DNA from: Nocardioides aquaticus
Lineage (GTDB): Bacteria > Actinomycetota > Actinomycetes > Propionibacteriales > Nocardioidaceae
Assembly: GCF_018459925.1 (NCBI RefSeq)
Contig: NZ_CP075371.1
Span: forward strand, 3,162,001-3,226,000
Direction: 5' to 3'
Length of the DNA stretch: 64,000 nucleotides
Position numbers and translations under genes: made by a program. Below are positions 51,312 through 59,150 of this stretch, in pieces; position 1 is the first letter of the stretch; the number at the start of each line of letters is the position of its first letter. The notes beneath the pieces are model-generated. The model did no database searches. It was not told where the DNA came from and saw only the letters and a program-made list of their open reading frames with translations.

Positions 51312-52034
51312 GTGCCCGCCGAGACCTCCCCCCGTCCCGCACCCGCCCCCCGGACCGCCCGCGCCGTCGCCCGCACCGAGCTGACCCGGGCCATCCTGGA
51401 CAGCGCCGGCCGGCAGCTGGCGGCCGTCGGCCCGGCGGCCCTGTCGCTGCGGGCCGTGGCGCGCGACCTCGAGATGGCCTCGTCCGCGGTCTACCGCTAC
51501 GTCGAGAGCCGCGACGCGCTGCTGACCGCGCTGATCGTCGAGGCCTACGACGAGCTCGGCGAGGCCGTGGAGCAGGCCGATGCCGAGCGGGCCCGCGACG
51601 ACCTGGCCGGACGCTGGCGGGCCCTGGCGCACGCCGTGCGCGACTGGGCCGTGGCCCACCCCCACCGCTACGCCCTCACCTACGGCAGCCCCGTGCCGGG
51701 TTACGCCGCGCCGTACGACACCGTCGGCCCGGCGACACGGACCAGCCGGGCGCTGCTCACGCTGCTCAGCGACGCGGAGCGGGCCGGACGGACACCGCTG
51801 GCCGGGGGCGCCGGTGTGTCCCGGGCCGAGCAGGAGGCGGTGGCGCCGGTCGCGGAGCTGGTCGACCCGGCGCCGGGCACGGCGTACGTCGTCGCCGGCC
51901 TCCAGGCGTGGGCCACGTTGGTCGGGCAGGTGTCGCTGGAGCTCTTCGGCCACCTGCACCGCGGGGTGCTGGACCACGACGTGCACTACGAGACGGTCGT
52001 GGGCCGCGTGGGCGAGGAGCTCGGCCTGGTCTGA
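51312..52034 (+). CDS. TetR family transcriptional regulator
   Basis: 240 residues. The N-terminal helix-turn-helix (about 20-70) is LSLRAVARDLEMASSAVYRYVESRDALLTALI, a classical TetR DNA-binding segment; the C-terminal ligand domain (about 80-240) resembles TetR_C WHG-type (AHPHRYALTYGSPVPGYAAP). The GTG at 51312 has CAGGAT six bases upstream and no Shine-Dalgarno. Two CRAGAGC-N3-GCTCTCG palindromes lie in the gap shared with the divergent epimerase gene, so it probably represses both. Ligand unknown. Confidence 0.9.
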   Translation: MPAETSPRPAPAPRTARAVARTELTRAILDSAGRQLAAVGPAALSLRAVARDLEMASSAVYRYVESRDALLTALIVEAYDELGEAVEQADAERARDDLAGRWRALAHAVRDWAVAHPHRYALTYGSPVPGYAAPYDTVGPATRTSRALLTLLSDAERAGRTPLAGGAGVSRAEQEAVAPVAELVDPAPGTAYVVAGLQAWATLVGQVSLELFGHLHRGVLDHDVHYETVVGRVGEELGLV

Positions 52035-52064
52035 GGCCTCCGCTGCCCTCGCCCCCGCGAACGG

Positions 52065-52102
52065 CGACGACCCGCCGCGACCGAGGTCGCGACGGGTCGT
52101 CG
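52065..52102. terminator. bidirectional hairpin terminator
   Basis: 18-base arms with one mismatch (52065-52082 and 52085-52102) between the convergent TetR and rpsA genes. Confidence 0.72.
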
Positions 52103-52119
52103 TGGGTGCTGCGTGCGGG

Positions 52120-53634
52120 TCAGGCGCCCCCGCCGGTGAGCTTCTCGCGCAGGGCCTGGAGGGCCTCGTCGGAGGCCAGCGAGCCGCCGGTGCTCTCCGT
52201 GGCGCCCGAGGACGCCTGCTGCGTGGAGCCCGACGCGGTGTTGCCCGCGTTGCCGGTGTCAGAGGAGTACGAGGTGGCCTCGCCGGCCTCGACCTCCGCC
52301 TTGGCGGCCTCGGCCTGCTGCTTGACGTGGGCCTCCCAGCGCTCGTGGGCGGTGGCGTACTGCTGCTCCCACACCGCGCGCTGGTCGTCGTAGCCCTCGA
52401 GCCACTCGCCCGTCTCGGGGTCGAAGCCCTCGGGGTAGACGTAGTTGCCCTGCTCGTCGTAGGTGGCCGTCATGCCGTAGAGCGTGGGGTCGAAGTCCTC
52501 GACGTCCGTGGCGGCCGGGTTCTCGTTGGCCTGCTTCAGCGACAGCGAGATGCGGCGACGCTCGAGGTCGATGTCGATGATCTTGACCATGACGTCGTCG
52601 CCGACCTGCACGACCTGCTCGGGGATCTCCACGTGGCGCTCGGCCAGCTCGGAGATGTGCACCAGGCCCTCGATGCCCTCCTCGACACGGACGAACGAGC
52701 CGAAGGGCACCAGCTTGGTGACCTTGCCGGGCACGATCTGACCGATCTGGTGGGTGCGGGCGAAGTGCTGCCAGGGGTCCTCCTGCGTCGCCTTGAGCGA
52801 CAGCGAGACGCGCTCGCGGTCCATGTCGACGTCGAGCACCTCGACGGTGACCTCGTCGCCGACGGCCACGACCTCCGAGGGGTGGTCGATGTGCTTCCAG
52901 GACAGCTCGGAGACGTGCACGAGACCGTCGACGCCGCCGAGGTCCACGAACGCACCGAAGTTGACGATGGAGGACACGACGCCCTTGCGGATCTGGCCGC
53001 GCTGGAGCTGCGTGAGGAAGCTGTGGCGGACCTCGGACTGGGTCTGCTCGAGCCAGGCACGGCGCGACAGGACCACGTTGTTGCGGTTCTTGTCGAGCTC
53101 GATGATCTTCGCCTCGAGCTTCTGGCCGACGTACGGCTGGAGGTCGCGCACACGGCGCATCTCGACCAGCGACGCCGGCAGGAAGCCGCGCAGGCCGATG
53201 TCGAGGATGAGGCCGCCCTTGACGACCTCGATGACGGTGCCCTCGACGACGCCGTCCTCCTCCTTGACCTGCTCGATCGTGCCCCAGGCGCGCTCGTACT
53301 GCGCGCGCTTCTTGGACAGGATCAGGCGACCCTCCTTGTCCTCCTTCTGGAGGACCAGGGCCTCGACCGCGTCGCCGACCTCGACGACCTCGTGGGGGTC
53401 GACGTCGTGCTTGATCGACAGCTCGCGGGAGGGGATGACGCCTTCGGTCTTGTAACCGATGTCGAGCAGGACCTCGTCCCGGTCGACCTTGACGATGATG
53501 CCCTCGACGATGTCACCGTCGTTGAAGTACTTGATGGTCGCGTCGATCGCGGCGAGGAAGTCCTCCTCGGACCCGATGTCGTTGATCGCGACCTGAGGCG
53601 CGGCATCGGCGGGAGGGATGATGGTGCTCGTCAT
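52120..53634 (-). CDS. rpsA: 30S ribosomal protein S1
   Basis: 504 residues with four S1 RNA-binding domains (starting near residues 38, 125, 210 and 295; for example GDIVEGIIVKVDRDEVLLDIG, GVVSSIVNFGAFVDLGGVDG, GKVTKLVPFGSFVRVEEGIEG), as in other actinobacteria, which lack the first two domains of E. coli S1. A Ser/Thr/Gly/Gln-rich C-terminal tail follows. It binds mRNA during initiation. No clear Shine-Dalgarno precedes ATG 53634 (only GAAGG 13 bases away), which is common for rpsA and may relate to self-regulation. Confidence 0.96.
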   Translation of the reverse strand: MTSTIIPPADAAPQVAINDIGSEEDFLAAIDATIKYFNDGDIVEGIIVKVDRDEVLLDIGYKTEGVIPSRELSIKHDVDPHEVVEVGDAVEALVLQKEDKEGRLILSKKRAQYERAWGTIEQVKEEDGVVEGTVIEVVKGGLILDIGLRGFLPASLVEMRRVRDLQPYVGQKLEAKIIELDKNRNNVVLSRRAWLEQTQSEVRHSFLTQLQRGQIRKGVVSSIVNFGAFVDLGGVDGLVHVSELSWKHIDHPSEVVAVGDEVTVEVLDVDMDRERVSLSLKATQEDPWQHFARTHQIGQIVPGKVTKLVPFGSFVRVEEGIEGLVHISELAERHVEIPEQVVQVGDDVMVKIIDIDLERRRISLSLKQANENPAATDVEDFDPTLYGMTATYDEQGNYVYPEGFDPETGEWLEGYDDQRAVWEQQYATAHERWEAHVKQQAEAAKAEVEAGEATSYSSDTGNAGNTASGSTQQASSGATESTGGSLASDEALQALREKLTGGGA

Positions 53635-54009
53635 AAGGGAAGTGGAACCTTCGGTCGGATGGAGTCGTACGGCCACGCGTGAAGTCCTTGTTCACTACCT
53701 CCGGCTGACCGGCTGGCACCCTGCGGCCTCTGACGGGCCGGCGGAGGGTGCCGATCGATAGCGATCCTCGTCCACTCGGTATGGGACCCGGCGGACTCCA
53801 CTCGCGTAGTGAAGCGTACGCCTGCCTCCGGACGAGGTCCAACCGCGACCACCCCCGGGCGACCGCACGGACCGGCTGTCTCGGCTGCGAGAACTTTTCC
53901 GTCCCGGGGTCCCGGTTCCGCGGTGGCGGGATATCAAGGTGGTGCGGCCCACCCAGGCCGCACCAGCCTCCCTCCACCCGTCTCCCTCCCCCTTCGGAGC
54001 CCCCCAGCC
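53635..54009. other. 375-base divergent intergenic region
   Basis: Divides rpsA (minus) from the giant secreted protein (plus) and must hold both promoters. I see no gene. TTCACTAC (53691-53698) and GTAGTGAA (53806-53813) are an 8-base inverted repeat 107 bases apart. No confident -35/-10 pair or riboswitch was recognised; the rpsA leader may carry autoregulatory structure. Confidence 0.5.
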
Positions 54010-57000
54010 ATGAGTCCCTTCAAGCGACCGGTGGCGTGCGGTCTCGTCGTCTCGACGGCCGCGCTCTTCACCCTCACCGCGGTCCCCGCGCCCGCTCTCG
54101 CCGACGTCACCGACCAGCCACTGACCAGCTCCGCCTCCGCCCAGGTCCTCGGGCTGGACGCGCTCCGGCTGCCGGGGCTGCCTGCCGTCGCTGCCGCCGG
54201 TGTCGCCACCTCGGAGGGCACGGTCACCACGACGGTCACCGACGGTCAGTCGGCCACGGCGGACGCCCGCAACCTCGATGCCTCCGTCCTCGGCGCGGGC
54301 CTGCCGGGCCTGCTCGCCGAGGCGAGCCAGACGGCACCGCCGGACAACGCGCAGCCCACGGTGGACGGCGGCGCCCCCGGCACCGTCCCGGGGCTGCTCT
54401 CGCTCGGCATCTCGGAGGCCGAGGCCCACGCCCGCGCCGTCACCGGGGGGTGCCCGACTGGCCCCCTGACGTCCTCGGCGGTCTCGACCGTCGGGTTGTC
54501 GCTGCTGCCCGTGCCGACCCTGGGCACCCTGCTGGCGCTGCCCGACACCGTCTCGACGTCGCAGAGCACCGGACTGGTCGAGGTGGACGGCCCCGACACC
54601 CAGGGCGTGGCCAGCTCGGCCCGCGGCAGCATCGCCTCCCTGGACCTGCTCAGCGGGTCGGTCCAGGTGCGCGTCCTGTCCGCGCCCGAGCTGACCGCGA
54701 CGGCCACCGGGCAGGAGGGCGCCGACGGCGCGAGCGTCGCCTACGACGCACCGGTCGTGGAGGTCACCGCCGACGGGCGGACGCGCACCCTGCCGGTCGA
54801 CGGCAGCCCGCTCAGCTTCACCTCGCCCGACAACCCGCTGCTGCAGCTGACCCTGCGCGCCGGCCAGCTCGACGTGTCCGCGGACGCCGCCGACGGTACG
54901 CAGGCCGCGGGCTCGGCGTCGGTGCTCGAGGTGCGCGCAGCCGTGCTGGGCGCCGTGCCCGTGCTCGAGACCGAGCTGTTCCCGCTCGAGGCCTCGGCCA
55001 CCGCCCCCGTCGGCGGGATCGACTGCTCGCTGGTCCCCGGCGATGACACCGACGGCGACGGCCTGACCAACGCCGAGGAGACCACCCAGACCGGCACCGA
55101 CCCCCGCGACACCGACTCCGACGACGACGGCACCACCGACGACGCCGAAGACCCCGACGGCGACGGGCTCACCAACCTCGAAGAAGTCGACGGCTCGCAG
55201 AACGACGCCTACGACAACGCCCCCACCGACCCCCGCGACGACGACACCGACGGCGACGGACTCACCGACGGTGAGGAGATCGACGTCGAGCTGACCGACC
55301 CCAACACCGCCGACACCGACGGTGGCGGCGTCCAAGACGGCGCCGAGGTCGACAACGGCACCGACCCCCTCGACCCCGACGACGACACCCCCCTCGACCC
55401 CGCAGCCGACGCCGACGGCGACGGCCTCACCAACGGCGAGGAGACCACCCAGACCGGCACCGACCCCCGCGACACCGACTCCGACGACGACGGCACCACC
55501 GACGACGCCGAAGACCCCGACGGCGACGGCCTCACCAACCTCGAGGAAGTCGACGGCTCGCAGAACGACGCCTACGACAACGCCCCCACCGACCCCCGCG
55601 ACGACGACTCCGACGACGACGGACTCACCGACGGTGAGGAGATCGAGCTCACCGGCACCGACCCCAACACCGCGGACACCGACGGCGACGGCACCGACGA
55701 CGCGGGCGACGACTCCGACGGCGACGGCCTCACCAACCTCGAAGAAGTCGACGGCTCGCAGAACGACGCCTACGACAACGCCCCCACCGACCCCCGCGAC
55801 GACGACTCCGACGACGACGGACTCACCGACGGCGAGGAGATCGAGCTCACCGGCACCGACCCCAACACCGCCGATACCGACGGCGACGGCACCGACGACG
55901 CGGGCGACGACTCCGACGGCGACGGCCTGACCGACCTCGAGGAGGTCTCCGGCTCCGAGAACGACGCGTTCGGCGGGGAGCCCACGGACCCGCGCGAGGA
56001 CGACAGCGACAACGACGGCCTCACCGACGGCGAGGAGGTCTCCGGCTCCGCGAACGACGCGTTCGGCGGGGAGCCGACCGACCCCAACGACGCCGACACC
56101 GACGGTGGCGGGGTGCCCGACGGCACCGAGGTCTCGGGCAGCCCCGCCGGCGACCCGAACGACGCAGCCGACGACGCGGTCACGACCGACCCCGACGCGG
56201 ACGACGACGGGGACGGGCTGACCAACGGCGAGGAGGTCGAGCAGACCTTCACCGACCCGGCGGACCCCGACAGCGACGGCGACGGCACCACCGACGACGC
56301 CGAGGACCCCGACAACGACGGCCTCACCAACCTCGAGGAGGTCTCTGGCTCGGAGAACGGCGCCTACGACAACGCGCCCACCGACCCCCGCGACGACGAC
56401 ACCGACGGCGACGGTCTCACCGACAGCCAGGAGATCGAGCTCACCGGCACCGACCCCGCCACCGCGGACACCGATGCAGACGGCACCACCGACGACGCGG
56501 AGGACGCCGACGACGACGGGGTGACCAACCTCGAGGAGGTCTCGGGCTCGGAGAACGACGGGTACGGCAACGCGCCCACCGACCCCCGCGACGACGTCTC
56601 CGACGACGACGGACTCACCGACGGTGACGAGGTCGACGTCGAGCTGACCGACCCCAACGTGGCCGACACGGACGGGGGCGGCGTGGACGACGGCGCCGAG
56701 GTCGAGGCCGGGACCGACCCGCTCGACCCGCTCGACGACACCCCCGTGGTGGACCTCGACTCCGACGACGACGGACTGACCGACGCCGAGGAGCTGCAGC
56801 TCGGCACCGATCCCCGTGACCCCGACACCGACGACGACGGCCTCACCGACGGCGCCGAGGTCGACCAGCACGCGACCGACCCGTTGCGGGCCGACACCGA
56901 CCGCGACGGCCTCACCGACGGCCGCGAGGTCAACCGCACCAAGACCAACCCCCTGCGCAAGGACACCGACCGCGACGGCCTCACCGACGGCCGCGAGGTC

Positions 57001-57258
57001 AACCGCACCAAGACCAACCCGCTGCGCAAGGACACCGACCGCGACGGCCTCACCGACGGCCGCGAGGTCAACCGCACCAAGACCAACCCGGTGCGCAAGG
57101 ACACCGACCGCGACGGCCTGACCGACCGGGTCGAGATCAAGCGTCACCGGACCAACCCCTGCGACCGCGACACCGACAACGGTGGGGTCAGCGACGGTCG
57201 TGAGGTCGCGGCCGGAAGCGACCCGCTCGACCGCAAGTCGAGCCCCCGCAACCCGTAG
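54010..57258 (+). CDS. giant secreted calcium-binding (thrombospondin type 3) repeat protein
   Basis: 1082 residues. A Sec signal peptide (KRPVACGLVVSTAALFTLT, cleavage near ALA-D, residue 32) leads to a unique Ser/Thr/Val-rich domain (about 33-340) with two Cys, then about 740 residues of Asp-rich repeats of the DxDxDGxxDxxE type, each a calcium site. The repeats are first strongly acidic and then change to basic ones (four 23-residue units, DTDRDGLTDGREVNRT and so on). Repeats are also near identical at the DNA level. There is no sorting signal or C-terminal anchor. Likely an extracellular or surface structural protein; the ligand is unknown. A strong terminator follows. Confidence 0.88.
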   Translation: MSPFKRPVACGLVVSTAALFTLTAVPAPALADVTDQPLTSSASAQVLGLDALRLPGLPAVAAAGVATSEGTVTTTVTDGQSATADARNLDASVLGAGLPGLLAEASQTAPPDNAQPTVDGGAPGTVPGLLSLGISEAEAHARAVTGGCPTGPLTSSAVSTVGLSLLPVPTLGTLLALPDTVSTSQSTGLVEVDGPDTQGVASSARGSIASLDLLSGSVQVRVLSAPELTATATGQEGADGASVAYDAPVVEVTADGRTRTLPVDGSPLSFTSPDNPLLQLTLRAGQLDVSADAADGTQAAGSASVLEVRAAVLGAVPVLETELFPLEASATAPVGGIDCSLVPGDDTDGDGLTNAEETTQTGTDPRDTDSDDDGTTDDAEDPDGDGLTNLEEVDGSQNDAYDNAPTDPRDDDTDGDGLTDGEEIDVELTDPNTADTDGGGVQDGAEVDNGTDPLDPDDDTPLDPAADADGDGLTNGEETTQTGTDPRDTDSDDDGTTDDAEDPDGDGLTNLEEVDGSQNDAYDNAPTDPRDDDSDDDGLTDGEEIELTGTDPNTADTDGDGTDDAGDDSDGDGLTNLEEVDGSQNDAYDNAPTDPRDDDSDDDGLTDGEEIELTGTDPNTADTDGDGTDDAGDDSDGDGLTDLEEVSGSENDAFGGEPTDPREDDSDNDGLTDGEEVSGSANDAFGGEPTDPNDADTDGGGVPDGTEVSGSPAGDPNDAADDAVTTDPDADDDGDGLTNGEEVEQTFTDPADPDSDGDGTTDDAEDPDNDGLTNLEEVSGSENGAYDNAPTDPRDDDTDGDGLTDSQEIELTGTDPATADTDADGTTDDAEDADDDGVTNLEEVSGSENDGYGNAPTDPRDDVSDDDGLTDGDEVDVELTDPNVADTDGGGVDDGAEVEAGTDPLDPLDDTPVVDLDSDDDGLTDAEELQLGTDPRDPDTDDDGLTDGAEVDQHATDPLRADTDRDGLTDGREVNRTKTNPLRKDTDRDGLTDGREVNRTKTNPLRKDTDRDGLTDGREVNRTKTNPVRKDTDRDGLTDRVEIKRHRTNPCDRDTDNGGVSDGREVAAGSDPLDRKSSPRNP
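55531..55926 (+). repeat. 198-base tandem repeat, two near-identical copies
   Basis: Copies begin at 55531 and 55729 (period 198 bases, 66 residues) inside the giant repeat protein. Near identity at silent positions points to recent duplication or gene conversion. Related but diverged copies flank them (for example from 55062 and 56200). Confidence 0.75.
56893..57168 (+). repeat. 69-base tandem repeat, four copies
   Basis: Units start at 56893, 56962, 57031 and 57100. The first three are almost identical (about two base changes) and encode the basic DTDRDGLTDGREVNRT-type repeats; the fourth has diverged. Confidence 0.85.
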
Positions 57259-57282
57259 AGCAGCACCGCACCTGCTCCACGG

Positions 57283-57328
57283 CCTGACGACGCCGCCCGG
57301 GACCCCCCACCCGGGCGGCGTCGTCAGG
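57283..57328 (+). terminator. strong hairpin terminator
   Basis: Perfect 19-base stem (57283-57301 with 57310-57328) and an 8-base loop, 25 bases after the stop of the giant secreted protein. Confidence 0.8.
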
Positions 57329-57350
57329 TCCGGACCACGGACGACGACAC

Positions 57351-57369
57351 CTGCGACACGATGTCGCAG
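57351..57369. promoter_or_regulatory. palindromic operator candidate
   Basis: CTGCGACA-CGA-TGTCGCAG, an 8-base perfect inverted repeat, 30 bases upstream of the TACCGT promoter hexamer of the decapeptide-repeat gene, just above where the -35 would be. Confidence 0.5.
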
Positions 57370-57398
57370 CAACCCCTCCTCCCGCCCCCTCCGGGCGC

Positions 57399-57404
57399 TA
57401 CCGT
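57399..57404 (+). promoter_or_regulatory. -10 hexamer, leaderless promoter
   Basis: TACCGT ends six bases before the ATG at 57411. Confidence 0.5.
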
Positions 57405-57410
57405 CGCGGG

Positions 57411-58214
57411 ATGGTCTCCCCCGCCCTCGCCGTCGTGCCCGCACCCGTGCGGTCGCGCGTCACGGCCCTCGCCGCGCTCCCCGTCGACCTGGCCGTCGCG
57501 GCCACCCGCGCCACGCTCGCCGTCGGCGTCCTCGCCGCGCCGGACGGTCCGATCCGACGCCCGGGCGGGTACGCCGACCTGCTGCTGCGGGTCATCGGCG
57601 ACGGCGGGTACGCCGAGCAGCTGGTCCGCGCGCTCTCGGACCGCGAGGGCCCGGTGCGCCTGGCCCACACCCTCAACGAGCTGACCGCCCCCGATCGTCC
57701 GCTCGGGCGTCTCCTCGAGCGCGGCGGGACCCTCGACCGGCTGCTGGCCGAGCGCGGCGGCCTGCTGACGCTGCTCGCCGAGGACGGCCCGCTGGACCGC
57801 CTGGTCGCCGAGGACGGCGCCCTGGACCGGCTCCTCGCCGACGGCGGACCGCTGGACCGACTGGTCGAGGCGGACGGCGTGCTCGAGCGTCTCCTCGCCC
57901 CCGGCGCCGCGCTCGACCGGATCACGATGACGGACGGGCTGCTGGACCGCCTCGTCGCGCCGGGCGGGCTGCTCGACCGGATGCTGCTGGAGGACGGCTT
58001 CGTCGAGAAGCTGGTCGCCGACGGCGGCACCCTCGACCAGCTCGTCGCGCTGGGCGACACCCTCGAGCAGATCCAGCCGAGGCTGGAGTCGCTCGCCGAG
58101 CTGATCCCGTCGTTGGAGACCGCGGCCGACGGCCTCGGCCGCGCCGTGGGGCCCCTCGGTGATCTCGCCGGCCGGCTGCCCCTTCGCGGGCGGCGCGCGG
58201 TCGACGCGGGCTGA
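57411..58214 (+). CDS. decapeptide-repeat protein of unknown function
   Basis: 267 residues. No family recognised. After an Ala/Val-rich N-terminus (LPVDLAVAATRATLAVGVLAA, possibly a membrane-associating helix) residues about 98-222 consist of 12 to 13 uninterrupted ten-residue repeats with consensus L-D-R-L-[LV]-A-x-[DG]-G-x, for example LDRLVAEDGA, LDRLLADGGP, LERLLAPGAA. The exact decad register without gaps suggests a solenoid. The C-terminus is helical then basic (LPLRGRRAVD). It follows the giant secreted protein after a terminator, so it is an independent unit with its own leaderless promoter and a palindrome upstream. Confidence 0.75.
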   Translation: MVSPALAVVPAPVRSRVTALAALPVDLAVAATRATLAVGVLAAPDGPIRRPGGYADLLLRVIGDGGYAEQLVRALSDREGPVRLAHTLNELTAPDRPLGRLLERGGTLDRLLAERGGLLTLLAEDGPLDRLVAEDGALDRLLADGGPLDRLVEADGVLERLLAPGAALDRITMTDGLLDRLVAPGGLLDRMLLEDGFVEKLVADGGTLDQLVALGDTLEQIQPRLESLAELIPSLETAADGLGRAVGPLGDLAGRLPLRGRRAVDAG

Positions 58215-58223
58215 GGGAGCCGC

Positions 58224-59150
58224 TCACCCGGGTACGGCGTGCCAGTCGCGCCGACGGGCCACGGCCAGCAGCAGCGCGTGCGCCCGGTCGGCCTCGGGGT
58301 TCGCGCCTCGCCGCGCGGCGAGGTCGACCAGCGCGACCAGGTCCGCCGCCCGTGCCCGGTCGAGCAGGTCGGCGCCCCCCTCCGTGACCGGGACCCGGTC
58401 CCGGTACGCCGCGAGCACCGCGTCGACGTACGCCGGCCGGCGGTCGTGGCGCAGCAGGTTGCCCAGGTCGGTGACGGGGTGGCCGGCGTGCGCGAACTCC
58501 CAGTCGAGGACCGCGACCACCTCGAGCGTCCCGGGAGCCACCAACACGTTCTTCGGGTTCAGGTCGCTGTGCACCAGGCTGCGGCGGCGTACGCCGGCCA
58601 GCACCTCGTCGGCACGCTCGGCCACCTCCTGCAGCCCGGCCCGCTCGTCGCCACCCCAGCCGTCGTCGGGGTGCAGCCGGTCGAGATGGGCGGCGACGAC
58701 CCCACCGACGTCGGCCTCGTCGCCGAACGACCCGACCCGCAGGTCGCCGTCGACGAACGGGCCGGTGCCCGGCTGGGGCATGCAGGCGAGCAGGCCTGCC
58801 ACGTGCCCCAGCCCGTGGCCGAGGCGGCCGAGCGCCTCGTCGTCCTCGGCCGAGCCCAGGGCGAGGTCGCCCCGCACCCCCGGCACGAACGCGGTGACGA
58901 GCATGCCCGGCGAGCCGGACGCCGGGTCGGCGCGGCGGACCTCGAGCACGTCGGGCACCGGGAGCAGCCCGCGTACGAGCGTCAGCACCGCCGCATCGAC
59001 CTCGGGGGCCGCCGGTCCCCGGGCCAGCGAGCGGCCGCCGTACAACCGCACGACCGTGCGCTCGGCGCCGGCACGGGCCAGGAAGGTCTCCCCGGACCAG
59101 CTCCCCGGGAGGGGTTCCAGGGTGTAGCCGTCCGTCCCGGCGGTGGTCAC
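58224..59150 (-). CDS. aminoglycoside phosphotransferase (APH) family kinase
   Basis: 308 residues of the APH/choline-kinase fold. The catalytic loop SLVHSDLNPKNVLV (HxDxxxxN; His in place of the Gly of typical HGDLHPGN loops) and the metal-binding VLDWEFAHAGHP are present; TVVRLYGG is the N-lobe beta strand. Such proteins phosphorylate antibiotics, sugars or small alcohols; the substrate is unknown. The start GTG (59150) overlaps the TGA of the secreted arylsulfotransferase gene, so both are translated together. Confidence 0.87.
   Translation of the reverse strand: MTTAGTDGYTLEPLPGSWSGETFLARAGAERTVVRLYGGRSLARGPAAPEVDAAVLTLVRGLLPVPDVLEVRRADPASGSPGMLVTAFVPGVRGDLALGSAEDDEALGRLGHGLGHVAGLLACMPQPGTGPFVDGDLRVGSFGDEADVGGVVAAHLDRLHPDDGWGGDERAGLQEVAERADEVLAGVRRRSLVHSDLNPKNVLVAPGTLEVVAVLDWEFAHAGHPVTDLGNLLRHDRRPAYVDAVLAAYRDRVPVTEGGADLLDRARAADLVALVDLAARRGANPEADRAHALLLAVARRRDWHAVPG

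Noticed and set aside
55062..57168. CRISPR-like regular repeats
   Set aside because: The repeats are in-frame protein-coding units without unique spacers of constant length.
53695..57444. 1249-residue open frame antisense to the giant repeat protein
   Set aside because: It is Val/Gly-rich because GAC codons read GTC on the other strand; it lacks start context and matches the repeat period, so it is a composition artefact.
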